60,769 nucleotides of DNA from NCBI GenBank assembly GCA_039029455.1, contig JBCCGE010000008.1:1-60769 (forward strand). The letters are read 5' to 3'. The notes under the pieces were generated by a model. The model did not search any database. It worked only from the letters and a program-made list of their open reading frames with translations, and was not told where the DNA came from. The first letter of the stretch is position 1; each line of letters opens with the position of its first letter. Origin of the DNA: JBCCGE01 sp039029455. GTDB lineage: Bacteria > Pseudomonadota > Gammaproteobacteria > Arenicellales > Poriferihabitantaceae. This document shows positions 51,878 to 60,598 of the stretch, one piece after another. A program made the translations under genes and the position numbers.

Positions 51878-53533
51878 TCAGGAATCCGCGCGAGTGGCGG
51901 GTTTTCGCCGCAGAAACGGATACTCGATGAAGCTGAAAGTGATAACGCTTATGATCCAGGTCACGGTCAGAACAATCAGGAAGAGAACAAGACCCGATGG
52001 CAGGTTTTGGTGGTAATTGCGAAAAACTTCAATAACGACGGCTAAGAGCAGAGGGTGTATCAGGTAGGCCGAGTATCCCACCACCCCAAATGAGCGAAAC
52101 GGCAACCAACGCAGTACCCAACCAAAAATAGTGTTTTTTGAGACCACGGCCGCAAGTACGAGGTACGCGGCACCGACGGCAAACAGGAAATTCCATTGCT
52201 TTGCGAGGCTTTTTTCGCTGCCGAACCATTGCTGGGATATTTCCACACTACCGAATAGAAACATAAGCGCCATGACCAGCAATGCGAACCAGCCGACTAG
52301 TGCCGCAATTCGGGGTCGGTAAAGAAACACAAACCGTTTTGACGCCTGACCGTGGAGGGTATAGCTGGCGATGACGCCGACCAGAAACCAGCCAAAATAT
52401 GGCGGAGACAGGAAATTATCGTGCTTCAGGTTTAACGGAACAATATCAGGGTTCAGTAACAGAACTCCGGTTACAGCGGCCAGAAACACAAGAGATAACA
52501 TCGCGGAAAATCGATGCAACAAGGCCATGATTGCAAGGACAAAGGGCAGTGCAAGGTAAAACACCATTTCCTGAACGATGGTCCAAAGGTGATTATTTCC
52601 CTGCAGAAAAAGAAAATGCGGGATGGCCAGATAGACCTGTCCCGAAGCGACGTATAAAACAAACAGCAGACAGTAGTACATGGGTACGATTCTGCTGATG
52701 CGACGCAGATAGAACTGTCCGAGCTTTCGACCGTTGAACACTCTGGAAGGCTCTTTGGCAAAAGGTATCGACAGCAGGTATCCACTCAAGGCGAAAAAAA
52801 TCCAGACACCGACCAGACCGGAACCCGAAAAGAATCCCCAGGTGTGATCCGCGACCACACTGGCGGCAGCAATGCCTCGCAGACCGTCAAGTTCGAGGCT
52901 ATGCCCCGCTTGCAGTGCTTGCGTCTTGTTCGACAGTCGAATCGCCGGCAATGCGGCAAGCGGCAGGCGACTGAAAAAAATGTACGCCCCCAATGCGGCC
53001 AGAACTGGCAGCACGTAATTAACCAGAGGGTTGGAGAATCTGAACAGCTTTGTTGAATGTATCTGCGCGATTGAGCCACTGGTCGACACTGTCGCTATGC
53101 CGTCAATTACGTTCAGTCGGGTGCTGTCTGAACTCGGCACAAATGCCTCGACGAGGTTATGTCCCTGCAAAGTTTTGTCTTCCCCGAATGTCCCAACCAG
53201 TCGAATGGAGTGAATCGGCCAGTTCGATTGATCGCCTTCGATTCTGACGGCAAATAGCGCGGCAGGGTAGTCACCCATATCAAAAATGATCGGATGGATT
53301 GTCGCGCCCGACCCGACGTTCTCACTGTGCCAGCCGTGGTCAACCCATTTTCCGGGAAACCGTTTCTGGTGACTGAGTGAAACTGTGAGACTCTGGCCAT
53401 CCCCAACCGACAACTCTACTCTGTCAATTCGGCTGAGTGCATCACCCGTCACTGCAAACCAGACCACCAGACCGACAACGACACTGCAGGCAAGTATGGC
53501 CAATTTGGAAAACAGGCCGGTTGGGAGAGTCAT
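51878..53533 (-). CDS. Acyltransferase-3 family membrane protein with N-terminal periplasmic domain
   Basis: 551 residues. Helix 1 at about 9-28, then an extracytoplasmic beta-rich domain of about 140 residues (about 30-168), helix 2 near 173-188, then the acyltransferase_3 domain (about 213-545) with LELDGLRGIAAASVVADHTW (the catalytic His region) and YLRRISRIVPMYY. These enzymes O-acylate extracytoplasmic sugars such as LPS O-antigen or exopolysaccharide. The ATG at 53533 is used; a TTG two codons earlier is possible. The nearby GT4 gene may make the acceptor. Confidence 0.88.
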   Translation of the reverse strand: MTLPTGLFSKLAILACSVVVGLVVWFAVTGDALSRIDRVELSVGDGQSLTVSLSHQKRFPGKWVDHGWHSENVGSGATIHPIIFDMGDYPAALFAVRIEGDQSNWPIHSIRLVGTFGEDKTLQGHNLVEAFVPSSDSTRLNVIDGIATVSTSGSIAQIHSTKLFRFSNPLVNYVLPVLAALGAYIFFSRLPLAALPAIRLSNKTQALQAGHSLELDGLRGIAAASVVADHTWGFFSGSGLVGVWIFFALSGYLLSIPFAKEPSRVFNGRKLGQFYLRRISRIVPMYYCLLFVLYVASGQVYLAIPHFLFLQGNNHLWTIVQEMVFYLALPFVLAIMALLHRFSAMLSLVFLAAVTGVLLLNPDIVPLNLKHDNFLSPPYFGWFLVGVIASYTLHGQASKRFVFLYRPRIAALVGWFALLVMALMFLFGSVEISQQWFGSEKSLAKQWNFLFAVGAAYLVLAAVVSKNTIFGWVLRWLPFRSFGVVGYSAYLIHPLLLAVVIEVFRNYHQNLPSGLVLFLIVLTVTWIISVITFSFIEYPFLRRKPATRADS

Positions 53534-53671
53534 ATGCAAGAGCAGAAGAATTAATTATGAGAATTAGCCAGACTGGGGTCTCACAGTCGCAATTGTCACC
53601 AATTTCAGTCAAACTATAAACAACAGACGGCAAACAATTGCCACTATTTTAAAACACCCCGAGACCATACG

Positions 53672-55048
53672 ATGCAGTATTACGAATCAATTGTAGACAC
53701 CATTGGAAATACTCCACTTGTAAAACTGAATTCTGTGAGCAAACACATCAAAGGTACGGTGCTTGCTAAAGTTGAATACTTCAATCCCGGAAACTCGATG
53801 AAGGACAGAATGGCATTGAAGATGATTGAAGATGCCGAAGCCCGAGGTGATATCAAACCGGGTGGTACCATCATTGAAGGGACATCCGGCAATACCGGAA
53901 TGGGTCTGGCACTTGGGGCCATTGCCAAAGGCTACAAGTGCATCTTTACTCTGGCGGATAAGCAGTCGCAGGAAAAGATCGATATCCTGAAGGCGGTCGG
54001 TGCCGAGGTTATTGTTTGCCCCACCAGTGTCGCGCCGGAAGATCCCCGTTCCTACTATTCGGTAGCGCAACGGCTCAATAACGAAATTGAAAATTCGTAC
54101 TACCCTAATCAGTACGATAATCTTTCCAATACCGAAGCGCATTATGAAACCACTGGCCCTGAGATCTGGAAGGACACGGACGGCAGGATCACACATTATG
54201 CAGCGGGTGTCGGTACTGGCGGATCAATGTGTGGAGTGTCCCGCTATTTAAAGGAGCAGAATCCGGAGATAGTCGCGGTCGGCATTGACACCTACGGTTC
54301 GGTATTCAAAAAATACAAGGAAACAGGAGTGTTTGATGAGACGGAAATCTATCCCTATCTTACCGAAGGGATCGGCGAGGATATTTTGCCTGCAAATGTC
54401 GATTTTTCCTTGATCGACCATTTCGTGAAAGTCACGGATAAAGATGCCGCCATAATGGCTCGAAGATTGTCTCGGGAAGAGGGTTTGTTCTGCGGGTGGT
54501 CGTGCGGATCGGCAGTCGGGGGGGCTCTCGAATGGGCCGAGGAGAATCTTAAGGAGGACGATGTCATGGTCATTATCCTGCCGGATCACGGAACCCGTTA
54601 TCTTGGAAAAATTTACAACGACCAATGGATGAAAGATCACGGCTTTCTGGAGGAGCGGGATTATTCTTCTGCCGCGAGTATTATCAACAAGCAAAGTGGA
54701 GAAGATGCATTGAGCACCATCAACTTGAATGCGACCGTTGCCGACGCGGTTGCACTGATGACAACAACCGGAATTTCACAACTGCCGGTAGTCGATGGAG
54801 ACGAGTTTGTGGGCAGTCTCTCTGATACCAAGTTGTTGACGCGGATGCTCGATGAACCTGAGATTCGAAACAAACCGATAAAGGAAGTGATGCAGGCCCC
54901 GTTTCAATTTGTACCTGTTGACAGCACGCTGGACGTATTGTCCTCAATGATTACTCGGGAGACGCCCGCCGTGATGGTTCGGGACCAAAAAAACCGCCCA
55001 AGGATAATTACCCAGCACGACTTGCTTGAATCAATCGCGAACGTATAG
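53672..55048 (+). CDS. Cystathionine beta-synthase with CBS pair
   Basis: 458-residue PLP enzyme combining serine and homocysteine to cystathionine. PLP lysine K44 in NSMKDRMAL; GTSGNTGMGLALGAIAKGYK (69-88) binds the cofactor phosphate; the KCIFTLADKQSQEK segment is typical of CBS rather than CysK. Two regulatory CBS domains lie at about 335-390 and 395-455. Suggests a reverse transsulfuration route from homocysteine to cysteine, though no cystathionine gamma-lyase is in the window. A short AT-rich hairpin (AACTGAA-GT-TTCAGTT, 55112-55127) follows. Confidence 0.93.
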   Translation: MQYYESIVDTIGNTPLVKLNSVSKHIKGTVLAKVEYFNPGNSMKDRMALKMIEDAEARGDIKPGGTIIEGTSGNTGMGLALGAIAKGYKCIFTLADKQSQEKIDILKAVGAEVIVCPTSVAPEDPRSYYSVAQRLNNEIENSYYPNQYDNLSNTEAHYETTGPEIWKDTDGRITHYAAGVGTGGSMCGVSRYLKEQNPEIVAVGIDTYGSVFKKYKETGVFDETEIYPYLTEGIGEDILPANVDFSLIDHFVKVTDKDAAIMARRLSREEGLFCGWSCGSAVGGALEWAEENLKEDDVMVIILPDHGTRYLGKIYNDQWMKDHGFLEERDYSSAASIINKQSGEDALSTINLNATVADAVALMTTTGISQLPVVDGDEFVGSLSDTKLLTRMLDEPEIRNKPIKEVMQAPFQFVPVDSTLDVLSSMITRETPAVMVRDQKNRPRIITQHDLLESIANV

Positions 55049-55143
55049 GTTCAGATCGAAAGGTTGAGGCGATTTCTGTTTCATAGGGAGCGGAATCGGA
55101 TCTATTTGTACAACTGAAGTTTCAGTTATTTCGGACGCGACAA

Positions 55144-56139
55144 TCAGTCAAGCTCGGCGTCTGAGTTATCCATGCCAGCGTCGGTGTAGCGCCGCCCGGA
55201 AACGGTGCTTTCGTTGATCAGCTGTTCGAGTTCTGCGACCGTGTCCTTATCCAGTTCGATATCACCGGCCCCGGCGTTTTCGTACATATACTCAATGTGT
55301 TTGGTCCCGGGAATGGGAATCATGGTCTGGTCACGCTGCGCCAGCAGCCATGCCAAAGCCAGTTGTGCCATGCTGCATCCGACGCGGTGAGCGATGTTTG
55401 CGTAGGGCTGCAGAAGCTTTTCATTGTGGGCAAAATTTTCAGGTTCAAATCTGGGGCGTGCGATGGTGCAGCGAATGTCGTTTGCGGTCAGATGCTCGGT
55501 TGATTTCGCTTTGCCGGTGAGAAACTGTCGAGCCAGTGGCGAGAATGGCACGAACGTCACTCCAAGTTCAGAGCAGACATCAAGTATTCCGCGCTCCGGA
55601 GTGCGAGACCATAGTGAGTATTCGGACTGCAGGGCAGTCATGGGATGGACTGTATGTGCCTGTCGAAGATTGGCCGAACTGACCTCGGAAATTCCAAGCG
55701 TTCGCACTTTCCCGTCCTCTACGAGTCTCGCCATTTCTCCAATACTGTCTTCAAGTGGTACTTTTTTGTCTCTGCGGTGAAGGTAGTACAAGTCAATCAC
55801 GTCTGTTTTCAGGCGTCTTAAGGACTCTTCACAGCTCTGACGAATGACTGCCGGACGCCCGTCCGTCTGCGTCTTTCCGTCGGCATCGGAATAGATGCCG
55901 CATTTTGTGGCCAGAACAAACTCATCGCGCCGATGCGACAGCGCTTTACCTATGAGTTCCTCATTGTGGCCATCCCCGTACAAACGAGCAGTGTCGAGAA
56001 AGGTGTAGCCCGCATCGATCGAGGCTTGCAGGAGTCGGGTCGATTCATTGTCGTCAGCTTTGCCGTAGCCCATCGACATGTTCATGCATCCCAGCCCAAT
56101 GGCGGATACTCTGAACGGTCCCAGTTTTCTTTGATGCAT
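55144..56139 (-). CDS. Aldo/keto reductase
   Basis: 331-residue NADPH-dependent AKR. The catalytic tetrad is recognisable: D49 and Y54 (FLDTARLYG), K79 (LATKCG) and H121 (YYLHRRD). The C-terminal cofactor motif is PIPGTKHIEYMYENAGA. It fits the YdhF/Tas-like or AKR13-type subgroup acting on small aldehydes. The physiological substrate is unknown; it is a single gene between convergent CBS synthase and the divergent methyltransferase gene. Confidence 0.92.
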   Translation of the reverse strand: MHQRKLGPFRVSAIGLGCMNMSMGYGKADDNESTRLLQASIDAGYTFLDTARLYGDGHNEELIGKALSHRRDEFVLATKCGIYSDADGKTQTDGRPAVIRQSCEESLRRLKTDVIDLYYLHRRDKKVPLEDSIGEMARLVEDGKVRTLGISEVSSANLRQAHTVHPMTALQSEYSLWSRTPERGILDVCSELGVTFVPFSPLARQFLTGKAKSTEHLTANDIRCTIARPRFEPENFAHNEKLLQPYANIAHRVGCSMAQLALAWLLAQRDQTMIPIPGTKHIEYMYENAGAGDIELDKDTVAELEQLINESTVSGRRYTDAGMDNSDAELD

Positions 56140-56234
56140 TACCGTAATTCGTCAGTTTTGGAATCCGTAGATTCCGATTAAATCCCTGGTTGTGTCAACT
56201 GAATTTCACCGTGATGGGATATCATGCAGGCAAC

Positions 56235-57290
56235 ATGCGATATCAAGACTTCTATACCGCGTTGCCTGAAAATGTGCGTTCGCTGATTCCTGCTGAAGCG
56301 GACTGTTCCTCGCCGCTGGACGCGGATGACTGGATGATTAATGCGGTTTACTCGTCCAGCATTCAGCAGCTGGCGGAGCCCATGCTCGAATATTCCGAGC
56401 TGTTCGACGATGAGTCTTTGCGCAAGGCAAAGCATATCGTTGAAATTTGTGTCGCAATGGCAGCGGCCAGTCAGAGACTCGAATCCTCGGTCATTGACAA
56501 GCTTGGTGAGCGCGGTATCTCCGCGCGGCCATCAGGTGAGTACGGACAGCACTATGTTTCTTCGAATCTCTACATCGATCAATCGAATGCAATCGACGCG
56601 GTAGACGCACTGGTTCTGGACAAATTCGTGTGCTGGCACCCCTGGGACAACCAAAACCCGACCCGGAGTGTCGAGCGGATGACTTCAGTTATGCTGACTT
56701 CGCTGGATCAGGAGAATGGTCGAGTGAAGCTGCAATGGGCCGAGGAAATTCAGGCAAAGCAATCCTGGGTTCAGAAGGTTCGTGTTCGGATTGGTCGTGC
56801 GCGAACCGGCGTCGTGGAGAACCATTTTGGACCATTTCTGGCAACTCCCGACTCCCTGGTTGGCAGTCTGCTCGAAGTCGCAGAAGCGGGAACCGGGGAT
56901 ACTGTCGCGGATCTTGGTTGCGGTAACGGCCGGTTTTTGATTTCAGTGGTACAGAAGTCGGGCGCAAAGGGCATCGGGATTGAATCCGATCCTGTACTTG
57001 CCAATGCAGCAATTTCCAATGTCATGCAGGCCGGGTTGTCCGATCTAATACACATTGAGGGCGGTGATCTGCGAAATCTTGATCTTCAGCGCGTTGATGT
57101 CGTGCTTCTTTTTCTGCCTGTGTCGGCACTGCGCAAGCTGATTCCTGAGTTAAAAGACAGGCTTTCAGCAGGTGCACGCATTGTTGCACATGAGCAGAGA
57201 GCCCTGAAAAAAGTTGACATACCGGATCGCAGTGAACTCATTGTTACTTCAGAGGCGTTCTCTGTAGCGCACAGGTGGAATATTTCGTGA
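56235..57290 (+). CDS. Class I SAM-dependent methyltransferase with unassigned N-terminal domain
   Basis: About 351 residues. The C-terminal half is a Rossmann methyltransferase: TPDSLVGSLLEVAEAGTGDT then VADLGCGNGRFLISVV (motif I), GIGIESDPVLANAA (motif II), and VDVVLLFLPVSALRKL (motif IV). The N-terminal about 190 residues are mainly helical and unlike any domain I know. The layout (ATPDSLVGSLLE before motif I) recalls SET-independent histone-type or DOT1-like and small protein methyltransferases, but substrate is not deducible. The start is uncertain: ATG 56235 (MRYQDFYTALPENV) is used; ATG 56214 is in frame upstream. It overlaps the MFS gene by 4 bases. Confidence 0.78.
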   Translation: MRYQDFYTALPENVRSLIPAEADCSSPLDADDWMINAVYSSSIQQLAEPMLEYSELFDDESLRKAKHIVEICVAMAAASQRLESSVIDKLGERGISARPSGEYGQHYVSSNLYIDQSNAIDAVDALVLDKFVCWHPWDNQNPTRSVERMTSVMLTSLDQENGRVKLQWAEEIQAKQSWVQKVRVRIGRARTGVVENHFGPFLATPDSLVGSLLEVAEAGTGDTVADLGCGNGRFLISVVQKSGAKGIGIESDPVLANAAISNVMQAGLSDLIHIEGGDLRNLDLQRVDVVLLFLPVSALRKLIPELKDRLSAGARIVAHEQRALKKVDIPDRSELIVTSEAFSVAHRWNIS

Positions 57291-58579
57291 AGCAACTGTT
57301 CCTCGATCGCAAAGTGCTCTCCTGGGCTTTGTATGACTGGGCTAATTCAGCATTCGCCACTACGGTAATGGCCGGATTTTTCCCGATTTTTTACAGCGCG
57401 ATCAGCCGCGATATCAGCCTGGCGGATTCACAGTTCTGGTTTAACGTAACGCTTGCGGTCTCGGGTCTGGCAGTGGCAATAGCCGCACCCGTGCTCGGGG
57501 CTGTGGCGGACGCAGGAGGCGGTCGCAGGAAATTTCTGGCGACATTTGCTTTTTTGGGAGTTGCCATGAGTGCGGGTCTTGCCTGGGTGCAAAGTGGCAT
57601 GTGGTGGATGGGCCTGCTTCTCTACGGTCTCGGCAAAGTCGGATTCAGTGGTGCCAATGTGTTTTACGATGCCATGCTGGTGGATGTGGCCCCTGAAGAT
57701 GATGTGGATCTGGTGTCGGGCTTTGGATACTCGATGGGATACATCGGCGGCGGACTCCTTTTTCTCCTCAACGTTCTGATGGTGCAGTATCCTGAGACTT
57801 TTGGTTTGCCCGATGCTGCGACAGCTGTATCTGTATCCTTCCTGTCTGTGGCTGTATGGTGGGCAGTGTTTACCGTGCCTTTGCTGCTTCAGGATCACAA
57901 CAATGCAGACTCGACTCAACGCCCGGTGAGAAACCTTAGTGAATCGATTCGTCACGGTCTGACCGAACTCAAAGGCACCATCACGCGGTTGCGTCACTAT
58001 CGGGTACTGGTGCTCTTTCTGGTTGGCTACTGGTTGTACATTGATGGAGTCGGCACAATAATCAAATCGGCCGTGTTTTTTGGCAGTCGTGTTCTTGAAC
58101 TGCCGCAATCCAGCCTGATCACTGCCCTGTTGCTCACACAGTTTGTGGCATTCCCATCAGCGCTGGCGTTTGGATGGCTTGGCAAAAAGATTGGTGCCCG
58201 TCCCGGAATCCTAATTGGGCTTGGTGTGTATGTGATGGCGATTGTGTACGCCTGGGGCTGGCTTACCACCGCAGGCGACTTCTTCGTGCTGGCGGTGGCA
58301 ATTGGGTTGGTTCAGGGCGGCGTACAAAGTCTGAGTCGATCACTTTATGCGCGATTGATTCCAACGGAACATGCCGCGGAATTCTTTGGCTTCTACAATA
58401 TGGTCGGCAAGTTCGCCAGCATCCTTGGTCCGACGCTGATGTCCGGTTCAGTGTTGCTGTTCGCAGCAGTTGATGAGCGAGACAGCATCCTGGCATTGCT
58501 GGTCCTGTTTATATCGGGCGGGTTACTGCTGGCCTCGCTCGACCTCGATCAAACCAGAACCCGATCAGGGACGCGCTGA
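57287..58579 (+). CDS. MFS transporter, UMF1/Atg22-like family
   Basis: 430-residue protein with about 12 transmembrane helices. The UMF1 family start motif VLSWALYDWANSAFATTVMA is clear, followed by FFPIFYS; the loop APVLGAVADAGGGRRKFLA is the MFS motif A region, and a second motif A-like turn lies at GWLGKKIGARPGI. The GTG at 57287 overlaps the methyltransferase stop (GTGA). Substrate unknown; relatives in yeast export amino acids from the vacuole. It ends 5 bases from the convergent dddP gene. Confidence 0.88.
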   Translation: MKQLFLDRKVLSWALYDWANSAFATTVMAGFFPIFYSAISRDISLADSQFWFNVTLAVSGLAVAIAAPVLGAVADAGGGRRKFLATFAFLGVAMSAGLAWVQSGMWWMGLLLYGLGKVGFSGANVFYDAMLVDVAPEDDVDLVSGFGYSMGYIGGGLLFLLNVLMVQYPETFGLPDAATAVSVSFLSVAVWWAVFTVPLLLQDHNNADSTQRPVRNLSESIRHGLTELKGTITRLRHYRVLVLFLVGYWLYIDGVGTIIKSAVFFGSRVLELPQSSLITALLLTQFVAFPSALAFGWLGKKIGARPGILIGLGVYVMAIVYAWGWLTTAGDFFVLAVAIGLVQGGVQSLSRSLYARLIPTEHAAEFFGFYNMVGKFASILGPTLMSGSVLLFAAVDERDSILALLVLFISGGLLLASLDLDQTRTRSGTR

Positions 58580-58584
58580 CGTAA

Positions 58585-59928
58585 TTAAGCAGAGCGCAGC
58601 AAGCGGGATTCAAAAGGATAGGTGGTCAGGTTCTCGGCGCCATCTTCGGTAATGACGACCTGATCCTCGAGCTTGACACCTTCTTTACCGCCGACTTCAC
58701 CGACGTACGCCTCAACACACAGTGCCACACCGGGTTCGACGACACCATCGTAGCCGTGATGCTCAACATCTTCCGGATATCTGATCGACGGGTATTCGTC
58801 GCACAGACCCACGCCGTGCATAATGACTCCGTAACGAAGTTCGCGATATTGGGGTGCTAATCGGTGGCCACGTTCGGTGATCTCCCGGAATGAAATACCG
58901 GGCTTGAGCATGGCAGTGTTCGCGGTTATATGGTCGTAAGCTTCCTGATAGATTGCCTTTTGATCAGCAGTAGGCTCGAAGTCACCGATCATCCAGGTGC
59001 GGGAAATATCCGCGCATATCCCATAGGGCCCGATAAGATCAGTGTCGAATGCCAGAAGTTCGCCGTTTTGCATCACTCGGGGTCCTGATTCCTGAAACCA
59101 CGGATTGGTGCGTGGACCGGAGGAGAGTATGCGACATTCGATCCATTCTCCCCCGCGCCTGATGTTTTCCGCGTGCAGAATCGACCAGATATCATTTTCA
59201 GTCAATCCCGGCTCAAGTGCCTCCTGCATCAGTCGCAGACAGATCTCGGTGGACACCACCGAGCATCTCATCGCCTTTATTTCGTCTTCGCCTTTTATGA
59301 AGCGCGCCATTTCCATCACTTCCTGACCGTCTGTGACTTCGATATTCAGCGCGTCGAGTGCCCGCAGACCCGCAATTTCAATCTTGTCTACCGCCAGCCG
59401 CCGGTTATCGCCGGCGTGCTCGCGCAGTATTTCTTCTATGCCGCCTGCGAACTCCTGCGCATGCAGATCGACCTTTTCGCCGGATTCGAAGTAAAAGAAC
59501 GATGCGCCGTGCCGCAACTCTTTGACTAAGGGCAGATGGGCCGACAAGTGCTCACAGCTGTGAAAATCCCACAGAATGATGTGGCCGCTTGCAGCGACGA
59601 AACACGCGCGAGCGTGATTGTGGGTGATCCACAATTGCATGTTGGTTGTGTCGGTTGCGTAGCGGATATTCAGCGGGTCGAACAGAAGTACTCCCGCCAG
59701 ATCACGTTTCTGCAGTTCACCAACGATGCGGTCAAGCCGGAATTCACGCATACGATCAAGGTTTGGCGTCTCAATACCCAGCGCCTCCCACTCGTTGAAT
59801 GCGAGATCAGTGGGTCCTATTTCGACACGATCGTTCTCGTTCGGAGACCCGTCCGGTTTGAATGCGCCGGGGCGACGCTTGACGGGGTCTATCTTCCGGT
59901 TGGAGGTTGAAACATAAGGTCTGTTCAT
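58585..59928 (-). CDS. dddP: DMSP lyase DddP (M24-peptidase fold)
   Basis: Cleaves dimethylsulfoniopropionate (DMSP) to dimethyl sulfide and acrylate in the cytoplasm. 447 residues, normal length. It has the creatinase/M24 fold, and all metal ligands known for DddP are present at the same numbers: D295, D297 (AFDTDLIG), D307 (ICADISR), H371, E406 (CVEAY) and E421 (KLEDQ), together with the catalytic D377 (HGVGLCDEYP). N-terminal blocks GPTDLAFNEWEALG and FDPLNIRYATDTTNMQLW also match DddP rather than prolidases. The enzyme implies a marine or algal-associated habitat. No acrylate-handling gene is adjacent. Confidence 0.9.
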   Translation of the reverse strand: MNRPYVSTSNRKIDPVKRRPGAFKPDGSPNENDRVEIGPTDLAFNEWEALGIETPNLDRMREFRLDRIVGELQKRDLAGVLLFDPLNIRYATDTTNMQLWITHNHARACFVAASGHIILWDFHSCEHLSAHLPLVKELRHGASFFYFESGEKVDLHAQEFAGGIEEILREHAGDNRRLAVDKIEIAGLRALDALNIEVTDGQEVMEMARFIKGEDEIKAMRCSVVSTEICLRLMQEALEPGLTENDIWSILHAENIRRGGEWIECRILSSGPRTNPWFQESGPRVMQNGELLAFDTDLIGPYGICADISRTWMIGDFEPTADQKAIYQEAYDHITANTAMLKPGISFREITERGHRLAPQYRELRYGVIMHGVGLCDEYPSIRYPEDVEHHGYDGVVEPGVALCVEAYVGEVGGKEGVKLEDQVVITEDGAENLTTYPFESRLLRSA

Positions 59929-60337
59929 TCTTGATGCTCCAGGGGCTGGAGCACAATAATAAACGTGAATCGTCGACAGAGGAAAGTGAAAATTTTAGTG
60001 TCTCAACGGCACGGCATAGCGCTAATGCGACACTTATGTTTGGTTGAAGCAGGGTAGTTTCAGCTGGTTTCAGGTCAGTGAGTATGAAATCAGGTCCACC
60101 GGACAACGCCAACAATTTCAGGTGAGGTTTTCAAAATTGCATGGTCATTGATTAGCGTCATCCGGTGAACCCACTTGCCCTTCGAGCCTGTCTCGAAGTC
60201 GTTCAGTGGAAGAAGTCCCCGCCCGTTGCTCTGAACCTGAAGTCGGGTTCGACAATGGATGGCAGGAAGTGCCCCAACCACCACCAGAGCCAGCGATTGC
60301 AATCCGGGCTTCTGGCAGAGCATTGGGCAGGGAACTC
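59929..60337. other. Intergenic region with a doubtful 77-codon minus-strand frame
   Basis: About 410 bases between dddP and the EF-hand gene. A minus-strand frame at 60090-60323 has an ATG and a protein-like tail (DFETGSKGKWVHRMTLINDH, then PEIVGVVRW), but no well-spaced ribosome-binding site and no family I recognise. It may be a small gene or a gene remnant. Promoter signals for dddP, which lies downstream on the minus strand, should be here; none can be named with confidence. Confidence 0.35.
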
Positions 60338-60598
60338 CTAACTGGCCTGAGACGCGGCTTTTGCCGCCATGGTCTCAACAAACAGCGTGAACTCGTTCAT
60401 GTCCAGCTCACGATCGCCGTTCAAGTCATAGTCATTCATTGACTCCTGCAGCCCTTCCATCGCAACGGCTTCCTCGGCACTGATCGAGCCGCTGTTGTCT
60501 ACGTCGAGTTTGTTGAACTCTTTTTCGTTGTCATTACCCGCGATGGCCGGTGAAACAGAGAAAAGAGCGACTGAAATCATCAAAGCAAAGTTTTTCAT
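60338..60598 (-). CDS. Exported EF-hand protein
   Basis: 86-residue protein with a signal peptide (cleavage after PAIA at residue 20) and two EF-hand calcium loops: 32-43 (D32, D34, S36, S38, E43) and 58-69 (D58, N60, D62, E64, D66, E69). Both loops keep the acidic position 12. Likely a small periplasmic calcium-binding protein. An AGGAG ribosome-binding site is seen upstream (60608-60612 on the opposite strand). No linked partner gene. Confidence 0.88.
   Translation of the reverse strand: MKNFALMISVALFSVSPAIAGNDNEKEFNKLDVDNSGSISAEEAVAMEGLQESMNDYDLNGDRELDMNEFTLFVETMAAKAASQAS

Noticed and set aside
58585..59928. Calling the M24-fold gene an Xaa-Pro aminopeptidase
   Set aside because: The residue pattern, N-terminal blocks and length match DddP, including the catalytic Asp after HGVGLC, rather than prolidases.
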